Positions 52,467-59,707 of a DNA stretch of 64,000 nucleotides are shown one piece after another (position 1 is the stretch's first letter; every line of letters starts with the position of its first letter). The notes under the pieces are model-generated. The model did not search any database and was not told the origin of the DNA. It saw nothing but the letters and a program-made list of their open reading frames with translations. Location: the NCBI GenBank assembly GCA_000023185.1, contig CP001625.1, forward strand, positions 124,001 to 188,000. The letters run 5' to 3'. Both the position numbers and the translations under genes were made by a program. This DNA comes from Rhizobium leguminosarum bv. trifolii WSM1325 (GTDB lineage Bacteria > Pseudomonadota > Alphaproteobacteria > Rhizobiales > Rhizobiaceae).

Positions 52467-53561
52467 ATGGAGACGCAATTCCGCAAGCTCGAGGTCCACC
52501 GCAAAGGCGACGAGTTCGCAGGCTGGCCGGCGAATTATGGTCTCTGGTCGTGGGGTGACGAGGTGGTCGTCGTTTTCGCGCGCGGCAAACTCGGAGCGAA
52601 GGGGGAGCTTCACGAACTGGACCGTGATTACCCATTCGTGCCTTGGCAGGCACGGAGCCTGGACGGCGGTCTGACCTGGATGAGCGAGCGGTTCTCCGGT
52701 CGCGTGCCAGGTGGGATGTCACTTTCGGCCGATGAGCACTTGAACGCCGATCTCAAGGTTGGTGTCCGTCTGTCGGCTGATGATGAACTGCGCTGCCTGG
52801 AACAACCCATAGACTTTCTCGATCCAGAGACGATCGTCATGTGCGCTAGAACCGATGTGCAGGGCGATGCTGTGAGTTGGTTCTATGTTAGCCGGGATCG
52901 GGCACGGACATGGCGGGGTCCATATCCTTTCACCGGTCTGGACATTCCGATTTCCGCGCGAACCGATATCGTTCCTATGGGGAGGAACGATGCGCTCTTC
53001 ATGCTAAGCACCTCCAAAGAGGATGGCGCGGAAGGCAGAGTGTTCTGCGCCCGCACGGCGGACGGCGGGCGCAGCTTCGTCCTTCAAGGCTTTGTCGGCC
53101 CAGAACCCGAGGGCTATTCGATCATGCCGGCATCGACGCCACTTTCCGGTGGCGCCATTCTGACGCTGACGCGCTGCATGGGGACAGGCGGCGACAAGGG
53201 TTGGATAGAAGCCTTCACTTCCGATGACCAAGGGAAGACTTGGACGCGGAAAGGCCGCGTCGTCGACAATACAGGCAGCAACGGCAATCCGCCCGCGCTC
53301 GGGCGGATCGACGGCATGCTTCTGCTCGTCTACGGTTACCGTGACCCGCCATTTGGCATCAGGATGCGCGTGAGCTGCGACGACGGCCAGACATGGGGCG
53401 CCGAGAAGATCATCCGAAGCGATGGCGGCACGGCCGATCTCGGTTATCCTCGCGTCGTCAAGCGCGATCAAGCTTCCATACTGGCCGTCTACTACTTCAA
53501 CGACGGTGAGGGGGAGGAGCGCTACATCGCAGCCTCCATTGTCGCGTCGATCGGAGATTGA
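52467..53561 (+). CDS. Sialidase-like (BNR-repeat) beta-propeller protein
   Basis: Protein of 364 residues without a signal peptide. Asp-box (BNR) repeats S-x-D-x-G-x-T-W are visible at SLDGGLTW, TADGGRSF, TSDDQGKTW and SCDDGQTW, evenly spread as in a six-bladed propeller; an arginine-rich active site cannot be confirmed by eye. The family includes sialidases and other exo-glycosidases, many of unknown substrate. Being cytoplasmic it may act on imported or intracellular sugars. Co-transcribed with the 100-residue gene before it. Confidence 0.8.
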   Translation: METQFRKLEVHRKGDEFAGWPANYGLWSWGDEVVVVFARGKLGAKGELHELDRDYPFVPWQARSLDGGLTWMSERFSGRVPGGMSLSADEHLNADLKVGVRLSADDELRCLEQPIDFLDPETIVMCARTDVQGDAVSWFYVSRDRARTWRGPYPFTGLDIPISARTDIVPMGRNDALFMLSTSKEDGAEGRVFCARTADGGRSFVLQGFVGPEPEGYSIMPASTPLSGGAILTLTRCMGTGGDKGWIEAFTSDDQGKTWTRKGRVVDNTGSNGNPPALGRIDGMLLLVYGYRDPPFGIRMRVSCDDGQTWGAEKIIRSDGGTADLGYPRVVKRDQASILAVYYFNDGEGEERYIAASIVASIGD

Positions 53562-53929
53562 GAAGGGAGTGCGAGTGTGCGCGCATCCCAATCGGCACCC
53601 TGTACCTGTCGGGGCCCTGAAGGCGCGTTCCAGCGGACCAAATGCCTGGCAAGCCTCGTTCCATCCAATCCACCGGATTTTCTAAGAGATTTGTCATATT
53701 CCTACTTCGGCATTGCTTCGATAGGGGCGAGCAAATGGAATCGCGCCGGGGTTCGTCCATGTGAGAACGTCTCGCTCCTTTGATCGACTGCCGTATATTT
53801 CCAGGCTGCCTAGGCCTAGCTAGGACTAGGGTCGCGAGGTCGTCGTAGATCAGACGCGACAGCGCCGAAGATCAGCGAATCTGCCTAGATGTTCCGTCGC
53901 CGAGCGTGACAGCAATCGCCTCGAGTGAA
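53562..53929. other. Region without a convincing gene
   Basis: About 370 bp; a run of CTAGG-type palindromes near 53810-53830 is the only feature noted. Confidence 0.4.
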
Positions 53930-54256
53930 CTATCCTCGCCGGGTCGATTTTCTATGGCGAACCCATAAATAGACGATGAGACCGAACATGGCGAAACAAT
54001 ACCAGCCGAAAACCAACCCCAGGACCCATAGTTGGTCGCCGCCACGAAGCGCGAAGATCGCCGTGGCCAGGGCAATGTGAGCAACGACAAAGCCAATCGC
54101 AATGAACAGCACCCAGCGCAATCCTTGTTGGTTGTTCGATCGTACGAAAAACAGCCGCCATTTCCAAGATGGGTCAGCCCCCCGTTTGAAAGCTGGTAAA
54201 TGCCAAATTAGGAAAAGCGTCCTGTCCGCCTGGGATAAATGGTCGAAGGGCGTCAA
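53930..54256 (-). CDS. Small two-helix membrane protein
   Basis: Protein of 108 residues with two membrane helices (WVLFIAIGFVVAHIALATAI and LWVLGLVFGWYCFAMFGLIV) and basic ends. The only suitable start is TTG at 54256; ribosome-binding site weak. No known family. The two helices and the basic loop give no functional hint. Confidence 0.55.
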   Translation of the reverse strand: MTPFDHLSQADRTLFLIWHLPAFKRGADPSWKWRLFFVRSNNQQGLRWVLFIAIGFVVAHIALATAIFALRGGDQLWVLGLVFGWYCFAMFGLIVYLWVRHRKSTRRG

Positions 54257-54751
54257 CGATGATCACCACTTGGAAAAGTCGCCGCGATGCGATGGTGGTG
54301 GTTGCAATCTGTCGGAATCACGTCGTCTCGGTGTACCGCCGTGCTCGTCGCAATATGGGCCAACGCTCAGGGCACTCCTCTTACATTTCTCCGGTGGCAG
54401 AGCGCGGCAGCAGGCTTCCGGTCCGCAGCCGCGTGCAGAGCGAACTGAGGAACTCTTCCGTCGTAAGCAGATCGAGCTGGACGGAAAGTCTGTCAGCAGC
54501 TCCGCTCTAGAACCAGCAGAAAGCCTGGGCCGTTGAAGAACATATCCCCCCTGGGCGTGCCGGGATCGACTTCCACTGCCCCGCAAAAATGAACACGTAA
54601 CCCACCAAGTTCTCAACGCCAACCACCGGTGCGTTTCCGCAAGGCTGCCGCGTTCAGATCGGCGATGACGAAAGCATGCCCAATGCTGTTGATCTGAACG
54701 CCGCGGAACGGCAAGATAGGCGACTTGTCCTTCCGGGCTTTGGGATTTCGA

Positions 54752-54991
54752 ATGCCACGCTTCTACTTCAACATTCTGTCTGAAGCAGGATCGCTCGACG
54801 ACTGGGAAGGAACCGAGCTTGCCGATTTGGATGCCGCTCGCGTTGAAGCGGTGCGTGATGCGCGGGCATTGATGAGCAGTGCCGTGCTGCTTGGATATGA
54901 CATTTCGTCAAGAAGCGTCGAGATCAGAAACGAAACAGGCGATATCCTGCTCGTGTTGCCCTTTGCGGAAGCGGTGAAGCCAATGGGCTGA
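54752..54991 (+). CDS. DUF6894 small protein
   Basis: Protein of 79 residues of the rhizobial DUF6894 type: PRFYFNILSEAGSLDDWEGT, ELADLDAARVEAVRDARALM, then a C-terminal strand region. Function unknown. The ATG at 54752 starts the conserved MPRFYFN. A GGAAC box with a near-match -10 (TGTC) lies at 54705-54729, so weak stress control is possible. A broken copy of the same family is at 48451. Confidence 0.75.
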   Translation: MPRFYFNILSEAGSLDDWEGTELADLDAARVEAVRDARALMSSAVLLGYDISSRSVEIRNETGDILLVLPFAEAVKPMG

Positions 54992-54992
54992 T

Positions 54993-55712
54993 CTACCTGG
55001 CGCCGAGCGGAAGACCCAGCAACCTCTCATATTCGCGCTCCGGCACTCCATAACAGCCACCGGCGATTTCGATCAATTTTTCCCTGTCCACTATTCGCAC
55101 GTTTCCGCGGGTCGATCGGATGGCGTGGACGCCCTCAAGCACGTGTAGCTCATTGGTGACGCCCGAACGCCGGACACCGAGCATCAATGCCAGAAATTCA
55201 TGGGTAATGGCCAGGTCATTGCCTTCGAGGCGGTCGTGACACATCAGGATCCATCGAGCCAGCCGCTCATGCATATTGTAGCGGGCGTTGGCGAGCGCCG
55301 AATGGGCGAGCTGCAGCACGGTTGTGTGAACATAGCGAAGGAAGAAATCCTTCATCTCGGGATCATCGGCGAGCGCGCGCTGAAATGTCTCCATCGGCAC
55401 CATAATCCCCGACCCCGCGACCTGCATGAACGTGCGCGTGGGGGTGGTCTCTACCGCCAGGACGACGTGCATGCCGGATGCGCCCTCGCGCCCGATGTGG
55501 CCAATTTCCACAACTTCTTCGTCGATGCTGCTGACAACCATGGATGCCAGGCCCCTTTCCAGGAAACAAACATGCGTGGATGGGACATCGCTAGCAACAA
55601 GAACGTGCCGCAATGGAAGGTCGACGCGCTCCATCTCTCCCGAGAGGCGTGCGAAACCGTCTACGCTCAACAATTTCAGTAGAGTGTTCTCGACGGTCGA
55701 TTGGTGGGGCAT
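54993..55712 (-). CDS. Crp/Fnr-family transcriptional regulator (copy 2)
   Basis: Regulator of 239 residues, same length as the paralogue at 27873. Sensor domain: HVCFLERGLASMVVSSIDEE, IGREGASGMHVVLAVETTPT; DNA-binding: AITHEFLALMLGVRRSGVTN; conserved tail IEIAGGCYGVPEREYERLLG. It lacks the iron-sulfur cysteines of Fnr. The two copies share LGVRR, CYG and the YERLLG/YRRLIG ending, so they descend from a duplication. Its 3' end is two bases from the convergent DUF6894 gene. Effector unknown. Confidence 0.88.
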   Translation of the reverse strand: MPHQSTVENTLLKLLSVDGFARLSGEMERVDLPLRHVLVASDVPSTHVCFLERGLASMVVSSIDEEVVEIGHIGREGASGMHVVLAVETTPTRTFMQVAGSGIMVPMETFQRALADDPEMKDFFLRYVHTTVLQLAHSALANARYNMHERLARWILMCHDRLEGNDLAITHEFLALMLGVRRSGVTNELHVLEGVHAIRSTRGNVRIVDREKLIEIAGGCYGVPEREYERLLGLPLGAR

Positions 55713-56004
55713 AGCAGCTCCGCGTGGGGAGCTTGGATGTCAAGCCAAACGCCTGTGGGTGTGGTGAAAGCTACGGGACGCCCAAAGATTTGGCTATAGG
55801 TCCCGCGAAAGTGTGCGTTTATGACAAAACCGCACATAAGCCACTGACATTGTTGATGATCAGCGACGATAGACCGGCACCGACGTTCGGTGCCGACCAA
55901 GAGAGCTTAGCACATCTTGCCTCGGCATGCGCGCTCATTGCGAAAGGACGAGCGATTCACAATACGAATATCTGCCGTTTGTGGATCGTTGATAGAAGTC
56001 GCAA

Positions 56005-56169
56005 TCAATCTCGCCAGCCAAGTCGGCGGCAATGCGCTTCGGCGATCAGGACGGCCTCCTTTCGGTCGGCATAGGGACCTGGCAGATAGACCGTGGCTCC
56101 GCGGAAACTGACGATCACCGCCTTTGTCACGCTATCGAAGACGATAGCCATATCCCGCTCGTAGGCCAT
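56005..56169 (-). CDS. Small hypothetical protein (54 aa)
   Basis: Protein of 54 residues (MAIVFDSVTKAVIVSFRGAT, LIAEAHCRRLGWRD), predicted beta-strands followed by a helix. CAGGAAAGCAA lies before the ATG at 56169. The length is below common gene-calling limits, but codon use and ribosome-binding site are convincing. Function unknown. Confidence 0.6.
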   Translation of the reverse strand: MAYERDMAIVFDSVTKAVIVSFRGATVYLPGPYADRKEAVLIAEAHCRRLGWRD

Positions 56170-56339
56170 TTGCTTTCCTGACGGCGCTTACCCCATCGAG
56201 ATGTGCTCTTTTTTCGAATGAAACAAGGTGCCGACACGGCGATTCTTCAGGCGCGGGAGCTTTTCGCGGCCTTGGACCGAAGCGGCGAAACGACTGGTGT
56301 CACTGGCGGTCCATCTACCGACTGGTGCAGAAACGCACA

Positions 56340-56364
56340 GGAACTTTTCTGACTATCTGTCGTT
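56340..56364 (+). promoter_or_regulatory. EcfG/RpoE2-type promoter for small RNA
   Basis: GGAAC at 56340-56344, 16 bp, CGTT at 56361-56364, an exact consensus match. The next feature downstream is a structured RNA, with no protein gene between. Confidence 0.7.
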
Positions 56365-56371
56365 GGGCCAC

Positions 56372-56478
56372 AAGGATCGCACAGGTCCCCCTCTTTTAGC
56401 GGGGCCGTACGCCAACCCTTCCTTCCTGTGCGATCCGTTCGTTCCCAACCTCCCCCGCTTCGGCGGGGCTTCTTTTTG
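56372..56478 (+). ncRNA. Probable stress-induced small RNA
   Basis: About 107 nt from the expected start of the 56340 promoter to a terminator. The 5' part can form a perfect 12 bp stem, GGATCGCACAGG (56374-56385) with CCTGTGCGATCC (56425-56436), enclosing a smaller CCCC/GGGG hairpin and a pyrimidine-rich strand (AACCCTTCCTT) that could pair with ribosome-binding sites. A Rho-independent terminator follows. No reading frame of note lies inside. Rhizobia have many trans-acting RNAs of this build; I do not recognise this as a named family. Confidence 0.65.
56453..56477 (+). terminator. Rho-independent terminator of the small RNA
   Basis: CCCCGC, loop TTCG, GCGGGG followed by CTTCTTTTT. Confidence 0.8.
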
Positions 56479-57038
56479 GTGCACAGCGCGCAGGGCGAAA
56501 GCGGACCGGCGTTCATCGCATTAACGGGCAGCGGCACGAAAAGCGCATTGCCAGGTCGCGCCGCTCGGATCCATTTCTGTGATCCGGAATTCTCCGATAC
56601 CGCTGAGCCCGTCCATGGAATCCTAGAGTTCACGCGTGACCGTGTGAGGGACGTGCTCCCGAAGGCGGACGTGGTCAGTTGATCGAGGATCTTCAGCTAC
56701 CTGACCTTGACGATCGGGGTGTACTCGCCGCTGTCAACGCTGGAAAAGCTTCTTCATTTTGCGTGCCGCGCCATGAGGATTTCGAGATCATTCGACAGGT
56801 CAACGGGGCCAACATCCAATGAGCGGTCCCGGCCAGCGCAATCCCGTTGGAAGAATAGCAGAGTTTGTTTCCACCTGGCGGAGATGAGCCGCATCTGCCT
56901 CGGCGCGGCCTCCACCAATGATTAGCTTGAAACCCATGATCGCAATCTCTTGTCGTAGGTTTGTGGAACGATACGGCGCAACAGGCGGTCACGAACTATT
57001 CAGGGCCAGCTGCATAACTCGACCCCGCTAACGGCAGC
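56479..57038. other. Region without a convincing gene
   Basis: About 560 bp between the small RNA and the promoter of the LLM gene, with shadow-like frames only. Confidence 0.4.
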
Positions 57039-57063
57039 GGAACAAAGGGTTTTTTCGGCGGTT
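57039..57063 (+). promoter_or_regulatory. EcfG/RpoE2-type promoter for LLM oxidoreductase
   Basis: GGAAC at 57039-57043, 16 bp, GGTT at 57060-57063; 72 bp before the start codon. Confidence 0.65.
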
Positions 57064-57135
57064 CATGACTGCATGTCATAGGCTGCAAGGTATTTCTGGA
57101 TTGCCAAAGCATTGCCTTGATCACGGGGAGCCCAA

Positions 57136-58101
57136 ATGCTGATAGGTTATCATGCGTCGCATGAGCAGTTCTCGCCCAGCGAACTCTTATGCTTTGTTCA
57201 GGCTGCAGAGCGCGCTGGTTTCGGTGCCGTCATGACGTCCGACCATATCGCGCCATGGAGCGAGGAGCAGGGAAATTCGGGTAACAACTGGGCCTGGCTC
57301 GGCGCAGCACTTGCAACGACATCGCTGCCGTTCGGTAGTCTCGCGATCCCCGGTGGCTGGCGCTACCACCCAGCCCTACTTGCGCATTTGGCCGGCACCC
57401 TCGCCGAGATGTACCCGAACCGTTTTCGATGGATTGCAGTCGGTAGCGGTGAAGCCCTGAACGAAAGCGTCGTGGGCAGCGGCTGGCCCGAAAAAGCAGA
57501 ACGCGACGCGCGGCTTCGTGCCGGTGCCGGGATTGTCCGGGATCTCCTTCGCGGAGAAACGGTCACCGTTCGTTATCCCTGGTTCGCGGTGGAGGAAGCC
57601 AAGCTCTGGTCCCTGGCTGAGCGGCCGCCAGCGATATTTGGCGCCGCCTTGAGCGCCAAGACGGCAGGGTGGATGGGCGACTGGGTCGACGGCTTGATAA
57701 CAGTGCGGAAATCCAAAGAGAGCATGCAAGAGCTTGTCGGCCGCTTCGAAGATAATGGCGGCCACGGCAAGCCGCTCGTCTTGCAGCTTCAGGTTTCGTG
57801 GGCAATGTCGAGGGAGGAAGCGCGTCTGGCGGCCTGGGAGCGGTGGCGCAATGCGGCCGTGCCACCGACTGTCTTAGCTGACCTGAAGCGCCCCAAGGAC
57901 TTCGACGAGGTGACCAACACCCTCAGGCCCGAGGACATAGAAGAGTTCGTCCCACTAATTACAGAAGGATCCGAGCTGCTAGAAATCATCAGTGAATTGG
58001 CATCATGCGGATTCGAGGAAGTCTATTTGCACAATGTTTCCTTGGATCAACATGGCTTCATGCGGTTCATGGCGCAGGAAGTCTTGCCGCATATCCGCTA
58101 G
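57136..58101 (+). CDS. LLM-class flavin oxidoreductase
   Basis: Luciferase-like TIM-barrel oxidoreductase of 321 residues. Family landmarks: FVQAAERAGFGAVMTSDHIA near the start, WAWLGAALATTSLPFGSLAI, then RFRWIAVGSGEALNESVVGS. It is closest in pattern to the group annotated as F420-dependent; rhizobia generally use FMN, so the cofactor is uncertain. GGGGAG precedes the ATG. Transcribed from a stress-type promoter. A role in oxidative or xenobiotic stress is a guess. Confidence 0.85.
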   Translation: MLIGYHASHEQFSPSELLCFVQAAERAGFGAVMTSDHIAPWSEEQGNSGNNWAWLGAALATTSLPFGSLAIPGGWRYHPALLAHLAGTLAEMYPNRFRWIAVGSGEALNESVVGSGWPEKAERDARLRAGAGIVRDLLRGETVTVRYPWFAVEEAKLWSLAERPPAIFGAALSAKTAGWMGDWVDGLITVRKSKESMQELVGRFEDNGGHGKPLVLQLQVSWAMSREEARLAAWERWRNAAVPPTVLADLKRPKDFDEVTNTLRPEDIEEFVPLITEGSELLEIISELASCGFEEVYLHNVSLDQHGFMRFMAQEVLPHIR

Positions 58102-58209
58102 GCCACGTCATCCGCCAGGAGGCGATCAAGCAATCTCCTGAAGTGGCGGGTGATACCCACAGGCATCAACATAGCGCCACCTCTTCTCCTGTTCGAAAAG
58201 TTTGGCTGC

Positions 58210-58530
58210 TTACTGAGCGCAAGCCTGACCCTGGGGGGTCGCGTCGCTTAGACCACCTTGGGTCTGGACGGAGCCCGAAGCGGTGGAGCTCGCAGGATCA
58301 CTGCCGCCGCTGCAACCGCCTGGCATGGTCGCGCCCATTGATCCATTCGTCGTGCTGCCCGTGGAGGTTGGATCGGATGTCATCGGCTGCATTGTCTGAA
58401 CATTGGCACGACCATCGGTACCAATGGCATTGGGTTCCGTCGTGGTTCCAGCTCCGGTGCTGGACTGAGCAAAAGCGCTCGTGGCCATACCGGCCGCGAG
58501 CATTGAGGCGCAGATGAGCTTGATATTCAT
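58210..58530 (-). CDS. Small exported Ser/Thr/Gly-rich protein
   Basis: Protein of 106 residues: signal peptide (NIKLICASMLAAGMATSAFA), then low-complexity sequence rich in Gly, Ser and Thr with two cysteines. AAGGAAACGAAAAAG precedes the ATG. A stress-type promoter is 39 bp upstream. No family recognised; a surface or periplasmic protein is likely. Confidence 0.65.
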   Translation of the reverse strand: MNIKLICASMLAAGMATSAFAQSSTGAGTTTEPNAIGTDGRANVQTMQPMTSDPTSTGSTTNGSMGATMPGGCSGGSDPASSTASGSVQTQGGLSDATPQGQACAQ

Positions 58531-58568
58531 CTTTTTCGTTTCCTTCGTGGTTTACGTTGCGGCCCTCG

Positions 58569-58593
58569 AACATCAAGATCACTCTTCTGTTCC
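58569..58593 (-). promoter_or_regulatory. EcfG/RpoE2-type promoter for exported small protein
   Basis: Minus strand GGAAC (58589-58593), 16 bp, TGTT (58569-58572). Confidence 0.6.
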
Positions 58594-58882
58594 CAATTAT
58601 CTGAAGCGTAAGTATCGATTGCACGCACCAAGACAGATACGCGACCCACAGCGGGACGACCGAGTTGACCTGTGGCATCCGCGGTCGTCTTGCTCGAATG
58701 AGACAAGGACGCTGGTCGGAATGGCGATGGGAGGCAAGCGTCAGAGGGTGACCCACTTCGGGCCCGCGCGCTGACCGAAACCTGCACATGTATTCAAATG
58801 GCCCTCGCTCTCCCAGAAGCGTGTCTTGCAGCGAGGATTTTACACAGCTTGCGGATTCCGCGGGAGGACAAGCAGCCGCCTG

Positions 58883-58930
58883 GAAATTCCGCGCTCTCAC
58901 CTTCAGGGTGTCGATGTGCAGATCCGGAAT
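58883..58930 (-). pseudogene. Detached 3' codons of dnaE2
   Basis: Minus-strand reading gives IPDLHIDTLKVRARNF, which resembles the terminal residues expected for rhizobial DnaE2. The rest of dnaE2 ends in RDIFIP at the other side of the inserted element, so this piece is the displaced tail. No stop codon follows soon after, so it has begun to decay. Confidence 0.7.
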
Positions 58931-59011
58931 TTATCCCGAGGCGGAGACTATGCCGAGCCCGTTTCCTAAAGCTCGAGATTTCCGGTAAAGCCGCGTGGCA
59001 AGCTCGGCATA
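58931..59011 (+). repeat. Inverted repeat, copy A (81 bp)
   Basis: Matches copy B in inverse orientation at 77 of 81 positions by eye. Its own ends form the palindromic pair ATGCCGAGC/GCTCGGCAT, so each copy can fold into a hairpin. Confidence 0.85.
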
Positions 59012-59028
59012 ATATTCAGGCTCCGCTG

Positions 59029-59493
59029 TTACAATTTAGCGGAGACGAGCATGACCCCCGGGGTAGTCATTGCCCCGCTGAACCTCCGACTCATACCTGA
59101 GGCCACGGATGACACATCGTTGCCGTCTACAAGGCGCGTGTCGAGATCGTGGGCAGCGGCGATCTTCATGAAGTCTTCGAACGCAGCCATGTCCTTGGCC
59201 GTCCGGGCCACATAGGTAACGCCAGTTTGTCGGAGGCCGATGTCTTCAAGACATTCGTCCGCCAACTGTTGCCAGAGGCGGCAGGCTTCGATCACTATTG
59301 GCAGCTCGTCAGCGTCTCGCCCTTGCTTTCGTATCCAGCCCCAGTTGCGCGAGGACTCTTCGGCGGCAATGCGTCCTTTCTCAAGCAATGTCACTTGCAC
59401 ATCTCGATTAGCAAGGAAGATGGCGGTGCACACTCCGACAATTCCGCCTCCGATGATCACCACCTCGGAGGCATTAGGGATCGGAATGCTGAA
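59029..59493 (-). pseudogene. Truncated FAD-dependent oxidoreductase (DadA/DAO-like), passenger of element
   Basis: N-terminal part of a D-amino-acid-oxidase-type flavoprotein: the FAD motif VVIIGGGIVGVCTAIFLANR, then SRNWGWIRKQGRDADELPIV and a further 80 residues ending SRRFSGAMTTPG. The gene stops at 59029, right beside inverted repeat A, so roughly the last 230 residues of the family are missing. It lies wholly inside the element and was probably picked up and truncated by it. Confidence 0.7.
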
Positions 59494-59626
59494 CGGGATC
59501 GGCTTCGGAGAAGGGAAACATTGGAATCTTTTCTTGATTGGCTTCCGCTGATCCCTAGCTCGTAGGCAATAATCGTTCAAGGTAGATGTCCGTAAGGGCG
59601 AAAATCGCCTTCCAGTGCTTTGAAAA

Positions 59627-59707
59627 TATGCCGAGCTTGCCACGCGGCTTCACCGGAAATCTCGGGCTTTGGGAAACGGGCTCGGCATAGTCTCCGGCTC
59701 GGGATAA
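59627..59707 (-). repeat. Inverted repeat, copy B (81 bp)
   Basis: Inverse copy of 58931-59011. It now supplies the last codons and the stop of the dnaE2 reading frame ([11 protein letters not shown], stop at 59650). Confidence 0.85.

Noticed and set aside
54705..54729. GGAAC-N16-TGTC before the DUF6894 gene
   Set aside because: Good position but the -10 has a mismatch at a conserved T; noted in the gene entry only.
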